Position numbers and translations under genes: made by a program. DNA of 13,447 bases from Clostridiaceae bacterium (GTDB taxonomy: Bacteria > Bacillota > Clostridia > Oscillospirales > Acutalibacteraceae), in the NCBI GenBank assembly GCA_016295895.1, contig JAEDKI010000038.1, positions 1 to 13,447 on the forward strand, read 5' to 3'. This document shows, piece by piece, positions 6,832 to 13,438 of the stretch. The notes beneath the pieces are model-generated. The model was not told where the DNA came from. It searched no databases and saw only the letters and a list, made by a program, of their open reading frames with translations. Within the stretch, counting starts at the first letter, position 1, and every line of letters starts with the position of its first letter.

Positions 6832-7868
6832 TCCGAAACGGATATTATTCTTCCGCCGCCCATGACCGTGTCGCCGTCATAGAAAACGGCGCTCTGACCG
6901 GGAGTTACGGAACGCTGAGGCTCGTCAAAAATGACGGTTGCCGTGCCGTTCGCTTCGGGAATAACGAGGGCGGGCTGTTCCTTTGCTCTGAAGCGGATTT
7001 TAACCTGCGCTCCGAACGGCTCGGTCGGGTTATCGGCGGCAATCCAATTTAATTTGTCTGCAACGAGACGGCGGCTGTATTGGCTGCCGTTTTCGCCTAT
7101 TGTGACGGTATTGTTTTCGGCTGAAATCGAGGTCACGAACATCGGCTTTCCGAATGCTCCCAGCCCCTTGCGCTGACCGACCGTATAATTGATTATTCCT
7201 TTATGAGTTCCGAGAATTTTGCCGTCAACGCCGATAAAATCTCCCGGAGGAGAGGTTACGCCGAGAGATGCAAGATAGGCGGCGTAATCGTCGTTCGGAA
7301 CGAAGCAGATTTCAAGGCTGTCTCGCTTTTCTGCCACGGGCAGACCCGCTTTTAATGCTTTTTCCCTGACTGCGGATTTTTCGGCGTTTTCAAGCGGAAA
7401 AAGGGCGTGGGCAAGCTGAAATTGGCTCAGGCGGTAGAGAAAATAGCTCTGATCCTTTGCGCTTTCGGAGCGTTTGAGCAAAAATCTTCCGTCTTTTTCT
7501 TCGATTCGGGCATAATGACCCGTTGCAACGCAGTCACAGCCGTTTTCAAGCGCAAAATCAAGCATTGCTCCGAATTTTACCGCCTTGTTGCATTCAATGC
7601 AGGGGTTCGGCGTTCTTCCCGAAAGATATTCAGAGGCAAACGGGTCGATGACCTCTTTTTTGAAAAGCTCTCTGCGGTCAAGCACTTTCAGCTCAATTCC
7701 GAGAAAATCCGCAATGCGCTTTGCATCGGCAATGTCGGAGTCTGCAAGGTCTCCGGGCTTCAAGCGCAGGATGATTCCCATAACATCATACCCCTGCTCA
7801 AGCAGAAGATATGCGGCGCAGGCGCTGTCGACACCGCCGCTGAGCCCAACGGCTGCTTTTTTCATCAT
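6828..7868 (-). CDS. mnmA: tRNA-specific 2-thiouridylase MnmA
   Basis: This 346-aa enzyme activates U34 of tRNA-Lys, -Glu and -Gln with ATP and inserts sulfur to form s2U. The PP-loop is SGGVDS (10-15). The two catalytic cysteines are Cys90 in TPNPCIECN and Cys188 in DSLEICFVPN. TGHYAR (116-121), KDQSYFL (138-144) and the NYTVGQRKGLG segment are also family signatures. The C-terminal beta-barrel tRNA-binding domain is complete. Either of two adjacent ATG codons (7868 or 7865) could be the start, with AAGGTGGGG upstream. It is transcribed alone from an extended -10 promoter. Its TAA and that of the convergent S1 gene share the four bases TTAA at 6828-6831. Confidence 0.98.
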   Translation of the reverse strand: MMKKAAVGLSGGVDSACAAYLLLEQGYDVMGIILRLKPGDLADSDIADAKRIADFLGIELKVLDRRELFKKEVIDPFASEYLSGRTPNPCIECNKAVKFGAMLDFALENGCDCVATGHYARIEEKDGRFLLKRSESAKDQSYFLYRLSQFQLAHALFPLENAEKSAVREKALKAGLPVAEKRDSLEICFVPNDDYAAYLASLGVTSPPGDFIGVDGKILGTHKGIINYTVGQRKGLGAFGKPMFVTSISAENNTVTIGENGSQYSRRLVADKLNWIAADNPTEPFGAQVKIRFRAKEQPALVIPEANGTATVIFDEPQRSVTPGQSAVFYDGDTVMGGGRIISVSD

Positions 7869-7897
7869 TACCCCACCTTCAGCGGAAAAGATAACCT

Positions 7898-7926
7898 ATT
7901 ATAACACACATTGCAGATATATTAAA
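7898..7926 (-). promoter_or_regulatory. Promoter of mnmA
   Basis: On the minus strand TTTAAT (7926-7921) and TATAAT (7903-7898) are 17 bases apart, and a TGT immediately before the -10 gives an extended -10 element. It lies about 30 bases upstream of the mnmA start codon, back to back with the plus-strand promoter at 7971-7999. Confidence 0.65.
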
Positions 7927-7970
7927 GATATTTTTAATAATGGATTTGTAAACATTTATAATAAAAAGGC

Positions 7971-7999
7971 TTGCACAATTTTAACAAATGCGTTATAAT
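7971..7999 (+). promoter_or_regulatory. Sigma-A promoter of the PHP-lacZ-ybaK operon
   Basis: TTGCAC (7971-7976) and a perfect TATAAT (7994-7999) are separated by exactly 17 bases in a strongly AT-rich region. This is the best promoter match in the window. It predicts a start near 8006 and a leader of about 40 bases before the PHP gene. No operator, riboswitch or CRE-like site was recognised beside it. Confidence 0.8.
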
Positions 8000-8046
8000 C
8001 ATGTTATATTGAGATTTTATGCGATTTTTTGAAAGAGGTTAGAATT

Positions 8047-8910
8047 ATGCCAGCAGATTTGCATTGTCACACAAAGCTCTCCGACAGTTCAATGGGTATT
8101 GACGACCTTATCGTTCTTGCCCAGAAACGGGGGATAACAACCATTGCCATTACCGACCGTGACTGCCAGGCGGGTACGGTCAGAGGCAAAATTATCGGAG
8201 AGCGCAGAGGAATTACCGTTATTCCCGGAGTGGAGATTTCCGCTTACGATGCAAAACGGGGCAGAAGAGCCGATATAATCTGTTATCTCAGCGACAGCCC
8301 GGACAGGCTTGAGGGGCTTTGCCGCAGAAATATTCTTGCAAGAAAAAAGGCAAGTCAGCTTATGACGCTTAAAATAGCCGCAAAATATCCGCTCACTCCC
8401 GAGCTTGTTCTTAAATGCGCTTCGGGCTCAACGGCGGTCTTTGAGCAGCATATCATGCACGCTTTGCTTGAATGCGGCATGACCGACAGAATTTACGGCG
8501 ACCTTTATTATAAACTGTTTTCGCCTGACAGCCCCGAAAACGTGCTTGTCAGAGCGGATTATCCCGACCCCGCAGAGGTCATTGACGCAATTCACGAGGC
8601 AGGCGGCATCGCCGTGCTTGCCCGCCCGGGAGCATGCGAAGGCTTTGAACTGCTTGAGGAGCTTATCCCCAAGGGTCTTGACGGCATAGAGGTCTGGCAT
8701 CCCGAACATACCGAGGAGCAGACGAAAGCTCTGCTCGGCATAGCCGAAAGCAACGGAATCCTTGCTGTCGGCGGAACCGATTTCAGAGGAATGTATTCAA
8801 AAACCCCCATCAGCGTCGGCGAATGCTCAACACCCGACGCACAGGTTAAGGCGTTGATGGGCTACAAAACCAAAATGAAAAAACGAAAGGCGGCAGCGGA
8901 GGGCAAATAA
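8047..8910 (+). CDS. PHP-domain protein with substituted metal-site histidines
   Basis: This 287-aa protein has the overall plan of YciV/RNase AM-like PHP phosphoesterases: DLHCHTKLSD (4-13), ITDRDCQAG (35-43), PGVEISA (61-67), EQHIMHALLECG (133-144), GGIAVLARPGA (186-196), EVWHPEHT (215-222) and GGTDFRG (242-248). Three histidines expected in TDHD, AHP and DFHG are Arg38, Arg193 and Arg247 here. His6, His8, Glu63, His135 and Asp245 remain. Function as a standard tri-metal phosphoesterase is therefore doubtful. A TTG start at 8029 is possible, but AAAGAGG lies eight bases before the ATG at 8047 and directly overlaps that longer reading, so 8047 is chosen. It is the first gene of the operon, and the next gene starts immediately after its stop. 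Confidence 0.85.
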   Translation: MPADLHCHTKLSDSSMGIDDLIVLAQKRGITTIAITDRDCQAGTVRGKIIGERRGITVIPGVEISAYDAKRGRRADIICYLSDSPDRLEGLCRRNILARKKASQLMTLKIAAKYPLTPELVLKCASGSTAVFEQHIMHALLECGMTDRIYGDLYYKLFSPDSPENVLVRADYPDPAEVIDAIHEAGGIAVLARPGACEGFELLEELIPKGLDGIEVWHPEHTEEQTKALLGIAESNGILAVGGTDFRGMYSKTPISVGECSTPDAQVKALMGYKTKMKKRKAAAEGK

Positions 8911-9459
8911 ATGAGAGCCAACGACGAAGACATTAAAATCTTTCACCCCGAGAAAAAAGAGGGAGCGGGAGCAGACCTTGCGGAGCTTGCGCTTCTTATG
9001 GATGTTTACCGCAGCAACGGCAATATGAGCAAGGCAACTCAGCTCGGCAAAACTCTTGCGACGCTTTCGCCCGAGAGCCTTTTCCCCGAGGACGCCGCAA
9101 AGCTTGACACAAACGAGCTGCGCCAGCTTCGCACTCTGATGATTTTCTCAATTCAGATTGCCCTGCATAAATATCTGCCTCATCAGATGCTGTCGTCTCA
9201 GGCGGTCAACGCAATGTATGAGGAAATCAGCGAAACCATGCCGGGGCTGTTTGCAAACATATCCGACGGGTCGTCGTTCACTTTTTATTACCTTTCGGTC
9301 AGGAAGAACCGGAATGTTGAAGAAAGTGTCGGCAAAAACTATGCGATGCTCTGCGAGAGAGACGAGGACGAATATTATATCTCTCTCGGCAGCCGTGTTT
9401 TTTCGCAGACCGATATCAAGGTTTGCGATATGATTGAAGAGCTTGAATTTGAGGAATAA
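8911..9459 (+). CDS. Conserved-looking hypothetical protein, 182 aa
   Basis: I do not recognise this family. The protein is soluble, acidic and mostly helical in appearance, with no signal peptide or membrane segment. Residues 20-60 resemble a tetratricopeptide-like helix pair (LAELALLMDVYRSNGNMSKA). The middle (about 85-110) is a hydrophobic helix followed by LPHQMLSSQAVNAMYEEI, and the C-terminus is very acidic (EELEFEE). The ATG follows the PHP stop codon with no gap, and a GGAGGG seven bases upstream lies inside the PHP gene, so translation is coupled to it. Codon use is like the neighbours. Its constant position behind the PHP protein suggests a partner or regulator, but this is inference. 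Confidence 0.8.
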   Translation: MRANDEDIKIFHPEKKEGAGADLAELALLMDVYRSNGNMSKATQLGKTLATLSPESLFPEDAAKLDTNELRQLRTLMIFSIQIALHKYLPHQMLSSQAVNAMYEEISETMPGLFANISDGSSFTFYYLSVRKNRNVEESVGKNYAMLCERDEDEYYISLGSRVFSQTDIKVCDMIEELEFEE

Positions 9460-9494
9460 GAATAAAGGCGGAATAAAAGAAAGAAGGGAAAGCA

Positions 9495-12400
9495 ATGACA
9501 GAGCTTAAATACTGGGAAAATCCTTATATCATCAAAGAAAACAAAGAAGACGGGCACAATACCGCTCTGCCGAGAGCTTCCGTAAAGGACGCCGTTGACG
9601 GCATTCAGCCTCCGCTTAAAATGTCTCTCTCGGGAACATGGAAATTCTGGTGGCAGCAGGGCGTTGACGACCTGAGAACGGATTATTATTCAGATGAGTA
9701 TGACGATTCCGAATGGGACGATATCGAGGTTCCCTCTCTCTGGCAGTTAAAGGGCTACGGCAAGCCTATCTACCTTTGCGCCTATATGCCCGATGCAATA
9801 TCAACCAACAAGGGCGAAATCCCGAAAATAAATCATAACCTTAATGAAATCGGCGTTTACCGCCGTGATTTTGAGATTCCCGAGGAATATGACGGCAAAG
9901 AAATTTTCATTCATTTCGGCGCAGTTAAAGCGGGTTTCTTCCTTTATATCAACGGCAGAAGAGTCGGATATTCCCAAGGCTCGATGACTCCCGCCGAGTT
10001 CAGAATAACCGATTATGTCAATATCGGCAAAAACCGTATTACCGTTGAGGTTTACCGCTACACCGACGGAACATATCTTGAGGATCAGGATATGTGGTTC
10101 CTCTGCGGAATTTACAGAGATGTTTATGTCTATGCGGAAGAAAAGCTCTGCATAAGAGACTTTTTCGCTGACGCTTCTCTTGACGAAAGCTATAAAAACG
10201 GTGTTCTTGACCTTGAGGTTACGCTTGAAAACTACTGCAGAGAGCCGCAGGACTGCACTCTTGAAGCCGCACTCATCGTCGGCGGCAAGCAGAAAAAGTT
10301 CGTCAGCGAAAAGATAACCGCAAAATCGGGCAAAACCGTTTTGAAATTCAACCATATTGAAGAAAACGCCGCCCAATGGTCGGCTGAGGAGCCGAATCTT
10401 TATAAGCTCGTTCTGAGCCTTAAATCGGGCAGAAAGACGCTTTCGGCAAAATGCGTCCGCATCGGCTTCAAAAAGGTTGAAATCAAAGGCAATGTTCTTT
10501 ATATGAACGGCAAAAGGGTAATAATCAAGGGCGTTAACCGCCACGATTTTGACCCCGACAACGGTTGGGCAGTTCCGCTTGAAAGATACTATCAGGATCT
10601 TTACCTGATGAAGCAGGCGAATATCAACGCAATCAGAACAAGCCACTACCCCAACGCCGAAGTATTCTATGATATGTGTGACGAGCTCGGCTTCTATGTT
10701 ATGGACGAAGCCGATGTTGAGAGCCACGGCGTTCGCCGCAAAAACTGCCCCGGCGACAACCTCGAATTCAGAGAGGCGGTTGAGGACAGGGCAGAGAGAA
10801 TGGTTCTGCGAGACAGAAGCCATGCCTGCGTCTGCTTCTGGTCGCTCGGCAACGAAGCGGGCGACGGCGAGAATTTTGTCCATGAGAAAAACGCAATTCT
10901 TGCGCTCGATAAGTCAAGACCCATTCATTACGAGGGCGATTTTGACTTCAGAAAGAGCGATTTCATAAGCCGCATGTATCCCACGGAAAACATTGTTGCG
11001 AAGCTCAGAAAGCAGGAGGAAATCAAGACCACTCCTTATGACAATGTTGCCAACGCTCTTGCGGCTGATAATAAGCCCGTCCCCGCAGAAATTTTCAAGG
11101 ATCATCCTGTTATCTACTGCGAGTACGCTCACGCAATGGAAAACAGTCTCGGCAACTTCAAGGAATATGTTGACGATTTTGAGACCTTTGACCACATGTG
11201 CGGCGGCTTCATCTGGGATTATGTCGATCAGTCAATCCGCAGATTCGAGGACGGAGAAGAAAAATGGCTCTACGGCGGCGACTTTGACGAGGGCAGAACA
11301 AGCTATTATTTCTGCGCCAACGGAATCATAACTGCCGACAGACAGCCTCAGCCCTCATATTACGAGGTCAAGAAGGTTTATTCAAACCTTGAAGCCGTTG
11401 ACTGCGACTGCCGTAGCGGCAAGATAATCATTAAAAACAAGAATCTCTTTATTTCCTTAAAGGATTATAAAGTTCATTGGAGCCTTGCCGTCAACGGCGG
11501 TGAGGTTAAGAGCGGCGACATTGACAAGCTTGATGTTGCGCCGATGAGCGAAAAGGAAATTCAGCTTCCGATTAACCTTGCGGATTATGAACAGGGCGAG
11601 GTTATTCTCACCGTTTCATTCATTCTGAAAGTTGACAAGGCATGGGCGAAAGCAGGCTTTGAGCAGAGCTTCAGCCAGCTTGTTCTCAGAGAAGAATGCG
11701 CCGCAAAGCGCAAGCCGGCAAACGGCGAGCTGAAATATTTCCAAAAGGGCGGCAATGTCAGCATTAAGGGCGACGGCTTCACGGCGAAAATCGTTTCGGG
11801 CGCTCTTGCTTCGCTCACTTACGGCGGCAAGGAGGTTATCGACAGCGCATCACCCATGCGCCCCGATTTCTTCAGAGCCTTGACCGATAATGACAGAGGA
11901 TATCTGAACTTTGCGCCCGCTTTGGCGGATATTCACCCGCTCTATCAATGGCGCAGAACAACCGCTCAGACGGTTGCACGCTCCGTCAAAGCCAAATCAA
12001 CACCCTCGGGAGTTGAGGTAACGGTCAACTGGGCGGCGCCGTTCGTCTCGGGCGTTTCAACCGTTTATCTGTTCTCCCCCGCAGGAGAAGTAACCGTTAA
12101 GCACAGCGCAAGAGGACTGTTCCTGCCGATGCTCAAGGTCGGCGTAAGGCTCGGCATCAAGAGCGATTTTGACAGGGTTGAATGGTACGGCAGAGGCCCG
12201 CATGAGACATATTGCGACAGAAAGACGGGCGCAAAAATTGCCCGCCATGCAATGACCGTTGAACAGCTTGAGCACAGATACATGAGACCGCAGGAGAACG
12301 GCCACAGAACCGATGTCAGAAGCCTTGAAATCAGCGACTGCTCGGGCTTCGGAATCCGCATTGATGCAATGGATATTCCGTTCGGCTTCAACCTCGGCTT

Positions 12401-12593
12401 CTATAATCCCGAAAAGCTTGACAAGGCAAAGCACCTTTATGAGCTTGACAAGGACGGCTATCTGACTCTCTGCCTTGATGCGGCTCAGAGGGGCGTCGGC
12501 GGCGATATGCCGGGTTGCGCTTATCTTCATAAGCCCTACAAGCTCAAGAGCGGCAAGGAATACAGCTTTGAATTCAGAATTTCCGAGAAGTGA
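9495..12593 (+). CDS. lacZ: GH2 beta-galactosidase, LacZ type
   Basis: This 1032-aa enzyme hydrolyses terminal beta-galactosides such as lactose by the retaining mechanism. The domain order is that of E. coli LacZ: sugar-binding jelly roll (about 45-225), first Ig-like domain (about 226-335), TIM barrel (about 337-650), second Ig-like domain (about 660-760) and the C-terminal small-chain domain (about 785-1030). The acid/base is Glu454 in WSLGNEAGDG and the nucleophile Glu543 in IYCEYAHAMENS. GVNRHDFDP, RTSHYPN and WYGRGPHETYCDR are further signatures. No signal peptide is present, so it acts in the cytoplasm and needs imported sugar. GAAGGG lies about six bases before the ATG. The gap from the previous gene is 35 bases; no sugar transporter or LacI-type regulator lies in the window. 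Confidence 0.96.
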   Translation: MTELKYWENPYIIKENKEDGHNTALPRASVKDAVDGIQPPLKMSLSGTWKFWWQQGVDDLRTDYYSDEYDDSEWDDIEVPSLWQLKGYGKPIYLCAYMPDAISTNKGEIPKINHNLNEIGVYRRDFEIPEEYDGKEIFIHFGAVKAGFFLYINGRRVGYSQGSMTPAEFRITDYVNIGKNRITVEVYRYTDGTYLEDQDMWFLCGIYRDVYVYAEEKLCIRDFFADASLDESYKNGVLDLEVTLENYCREPQDCTLEAALIVGGKQKKFVSEKITAKSGKTVLKFNHIEENAAQWSAEEPNLYKLVLSLKSGRKTLSAKCVRIGFKKVEIKGNVLYMNGKRVIIKGVNRHDFDPDNGWAVPLERYYQDLYLMKQANINAIRTSHYPNAEVFYDMCDELGFYVMDEADVESHGVRRKNCPGDNLEFREAVEDRAERMVLRDRSHACVCFWSLGNEAGDGENFVHEKNAILALDKSRPIHYEGDFDFRKSDFISRMYPTENIVAKLRKQEEIKTTPYDNVANALAADNKPVPAEIFKDHPVIYCEYAHAMENSLGNFKEYVDDFETFDHMCGGFIWDYVDQSIRRFEDGEEKWLYGGDFDEGRTSYYFCANGIITADRQPQPSYYEVKKVYSNLEAVDCDCRSGKIIIKNKNLFISLKDYKVHWSLAVNGGEVKSGDIDKLDVAPMSEKEIQLPINLADYEQGEVILTVSFILKVDKAWAKAGFEQSFSQLVLREECAAKRKPANGELKYFQKGGNVSIKGDGFTAKIVSGALASLTYGGKEVIDSASPMRPDFFRALTDNDRGYLNFAPALADIHPLYQWRRTTAQTVARSVKAKSTPSGVEVTVNWAAPFVSGVSTVYLFSPAGEVTVKHSARGLFLPMLKVGVRLGIKSDFDRVEWYGRGPHETYCDRKTGAKIARHAMTVEQLEHRYMRPQENGHRTDVRSLEISDCSGFGIRIDAMDIPFGFNLGFYNPEKLDKAKHLYELDKDGYLTLCLDAAQRGVGGDMPGCAYLHKPYKLKSGKEYSFEFRISEK

Positions 12594-12599
12594 TAATAA

Positions 12600-13076
12600 A
12601 TGAATAAAACCAACGCAATGAGACTGCTCGAAAGCGCAAAAATCCCTTTTGAGCTTTTGGAATATCCCGTTGACGAAAACGATCTTTCGGGCGAAAGCGT
12701 TGCAAGAAAAACAGGCAAGGATCATGCGCAGATCTTCAAAACTCTTGTGTTCAAGGGCGAGAAAAACGGCTTCGGCGTTTGCTGCATTCCCGCCTGCGAG
12801 GAGCTTGACCTCAAAAAAACCGCCGCTGCTTTCGGCGAAAAGAAGGTCGAAATGCTTCATGTCAAGGATTTGCTCAAAACAACGGGCTATATCCGGGGCG
12901 GCTGTTCGCCAATCGGCATGAAAAAGCAGTTTCCGACGGTTATTGATGAAACAGCGGTGCTGTTTGACAAAATTTATGTCAGCGCAGGGGTCAGAGGAGC
13001 GATGCTCGGCGTTGCTCCCGACGAGCTTGCCGCCTTTGTCGGCGCAAAACTGCTCGATGTCACGGCGGTAAGATAA
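12600..13076 (+). CDS. ybaK: YbaK/EbsC-type aminoacyl-tRNA deacylase
   Basis: This 158-aa protein is a Cys-tRNA(Pro) deacylase of the YbaK branch of the INS superfamily, which clears cysteine wrongly attached to tRNA-Pro by prolyl-tRNA synthetase. Signatures are the N-terminal AMRLLESAKIPFELLEYP, the invariant lysine Lys47 in QIFKTLVF, and TGYIRGGCSPIGMKK (95-109), then VSAGVRG near 127-133. The length is typical for free-standing YbaK. The ATG follows the lacZ TGA by six bases; the ribosome binding site is weak (GAGAAG), suggesting coupling to lacZ translation. It is the last gene before a strong terminator. Cysteine specificity is a family expectation, not visible directly. Confidence 0.93.
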   Translation: MNKTNAMRLLESAKIPFELLEYPVDENDLSGESVARKTGKDHAQIFKTLVFKGEKNGFGVCCIPACEELDLKKTAAAFGEKKVEMLHVKDLLKTTGYIRGGCSPIGMKKQFPTVIDETAVLFDKIYVSAGVRGAMLGVAPDELAAFVGAKLLDVTAVR

Positions 13077-13086
13077 TAACAGAAAT

Positions 13087-13133
13087 AAAAAACTTGTATC
13101 GTTTGATGTTGAATCTGCGATACAAGTTTTTTT
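13087..13133. terminator. Strong bidirectional intrinsic terminator
   Basis: AACTTGTATCG (13091-13101) and CGATACAAGTT (13118-13128) form a perfect 11-base-pair stem around a 16-base loop. A run of T continues on the plus strand to 13133, and the run of A before the stem gives a T-run on the other strand. It ends the PHP-lacZ-ybaK operon and insulates the toxin locus that begins about 20 bases later. Confidence 0.88.
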
Positions 13134-13152
13134 CGTAAATTAATATATGATA

Positions 13153-13182
13153 TTGACATAATCAGGAGATATATGTTATTCT
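13153..13182 (+). promoter_or_regulatory. Promoter of the holin-like toxin mRNA
   Basis: A perfect TTGACA (13153-13158) and TATTCT (13177-13182) are 18 bases apart, and a TGT immediately before the -10 adds an extended -10 element. Transcription is predicted to begin seven bases later at about 13189, which is the first base of the inverted repeat GTGGCATTACC. Confidence 0.65.
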
Positions 13183-13223
13183 TTCATCGTGGCATTACCT
13201 AAGCGGTAGGCGGTTACAATCTT

Positions 13224-13240
13224 GCCCTCAGAATGGGGGC
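13224..13240 (+). promoter_or_regulatory. Hairpin that hides the toxin ribosome binding site
   Basis: GCCCTC (13224-13229) can pair with GGGGGC (13235-13240) in a six-base-pair hairpin with loop AGAAT; one pair is T-G. The G-run is the only plausible Shine-Dalgarno for the toxin, eight bases before its ATG. The same GCCCTC strand also pairs with TGAGGGC at 13395-13401, so the two structures exclude each other. Confidence 0.5.
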
Positions 13241-13247
13241 GTTGCAG

Positions 13248-13349
13248 ATGCAGTACATAACGATTTCGGATTTATTTCAATTCGCACTTGTTATTATCGG
13301 CATTATCGGACTTGCATTTGATGCATCCCGTGAGCATAAAAAGAAATAA
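13248..13349 (+). CDS. Holin-like type I toxin peptide, 33 aa
   Basis: The small reading frame encodes a polar N-terminus (MQYITISD), one membrane helix (about LFQFALVIIGIIGLAF, residues 9-24) and a basic tail (SREHKKK). This is the plan of the holin-like / TxpA-BsrG / Fst type I toxins of Bacillota, which damage or perturb the membrane when overproduced. GGGGG lies eight bases upstream of the ATG. An in-frame ATG at 13233 would add MGALQ, but it has no ribosome binding site. The gene has its own promoter, a long-range folded leader, a terminator hairpin directly at its stop codon and a predicted convergent antisense RNA, which together support the call more than the short peptide alone. Confidence 0.7.
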   Translation: MQYITISDLFQFALVIIGIIGLAFDASREHKKK

Positions 13350-13426
13350 CCGCCCTTGCGTCCAAACTTAGGCGGTTAATTCTTAACTGATCTTTGAGGG
13401 CGTAACCGTCTATACGGTAATGCCAC
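13338..13426 (-). ncRNA. Predicted convergent antisense antitoxin RNA
   Basis: A minus-strand RNA of about 85-90 bases is predicted from about 13426 to the T-run at 13346-13338. It would be fully complementary to the 3' untranslated region and last codons of the toxin mRNA, as RatA is to txpA and SR4 to bsrG. Its start lies seven bases after a TATAAT (13438-13433), and it ends at the 13347-13378 hairpin followed on this strand by TTTCTTTTT. Its -35 box would lie outside the window. Transcription is inferred, not shown. Confidence 0.55.
13347..13378. terminator. Shared terminator hairpin of toxin and antitoxin RNAs
   Basis: TAACCGCC (13347-13354) and GGCGGTTA (13371-13378) form an eight-base-pair stem with a 16-base loop; the first bases overlap the toxin stop codon. 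On the minus strand it is followed by TTTCTTTTT, a good terminator tail. On the plus strand the tail is only AATTCTTAACTG, so toxin transcription may often read through into the inverted-repeat arm. Confidence 0.7.
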
Positions 13427-13432
13427 ACCTAT

Positions 13433-13438
13433 ATTATA
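13433..13438 (-). promoter_or_regulatory. -10 box of the predicted antitoxin promoter
   Basis: On the minus strand the hexamer is a perfect TATAAT. A start seven bases downstream falls at 13426, the first base of GTGGCATTACC on this strand, which mirrors the plus-strand promoter. The -35 element would be near 13456-13461, beyond the end of the window, so only half of the promoter can be judged. Confidence 0.45.

Larger units (their letters stand above)
13189..13426. repeat. Nested long-range inverted repeat enclosing the toxin gene
   Basis: Three collinear pairs of arms match perfectly: GTGGCATTACC (13189-13199) with GGTAATGCCAC (13416-13426), CGGTTAC (13211-13217) with GTAACCG (13402-13408), and GCCCTCA (13224-13230) with TGAGGGC (13395-13401). 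Together this is 25 base pairs with short unpaired bulges. In a full-length plus-strand RNA they would join the 5' end to the 3' end, as in the folded inactive or metastable mRNAs of hok and bsrG type I toxins. Confidence 0.75.

Noticed and set aside
8029..8046. TTG start at 8029 for the PHP gene
   Set aside because: The codons from 8029 include the AAAGAGG that serves as the ribosome binding site of the ATG at 8047, and PHP proteins start just before DLHCH.
9801..10883. Long open frame (360 codons) antisense to lacZ
   Set aside because: It lies wholly inside a clear GH2 enzyme with intact catalytic motifs. The antisense translation is a low-complexity shadow of lacZ codon bias and shows no domain; no ribosome binding site was recognised for it.
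12057..12860. Open frame (267 codons) antisense across the lacZ-ybaK junction
   Set aside because: Both sense genes are well supported. The antisense product shows no recognisable motif, and the frame is explained by codon bias of the sense strand.
13233..13247. Upstream in-frame ATG at 13233 as the toxin start
   Set aside because: It has no ribosome binding site at a usable distance, and it lies inside the G-rich stretch that serves the ATG at 13248.
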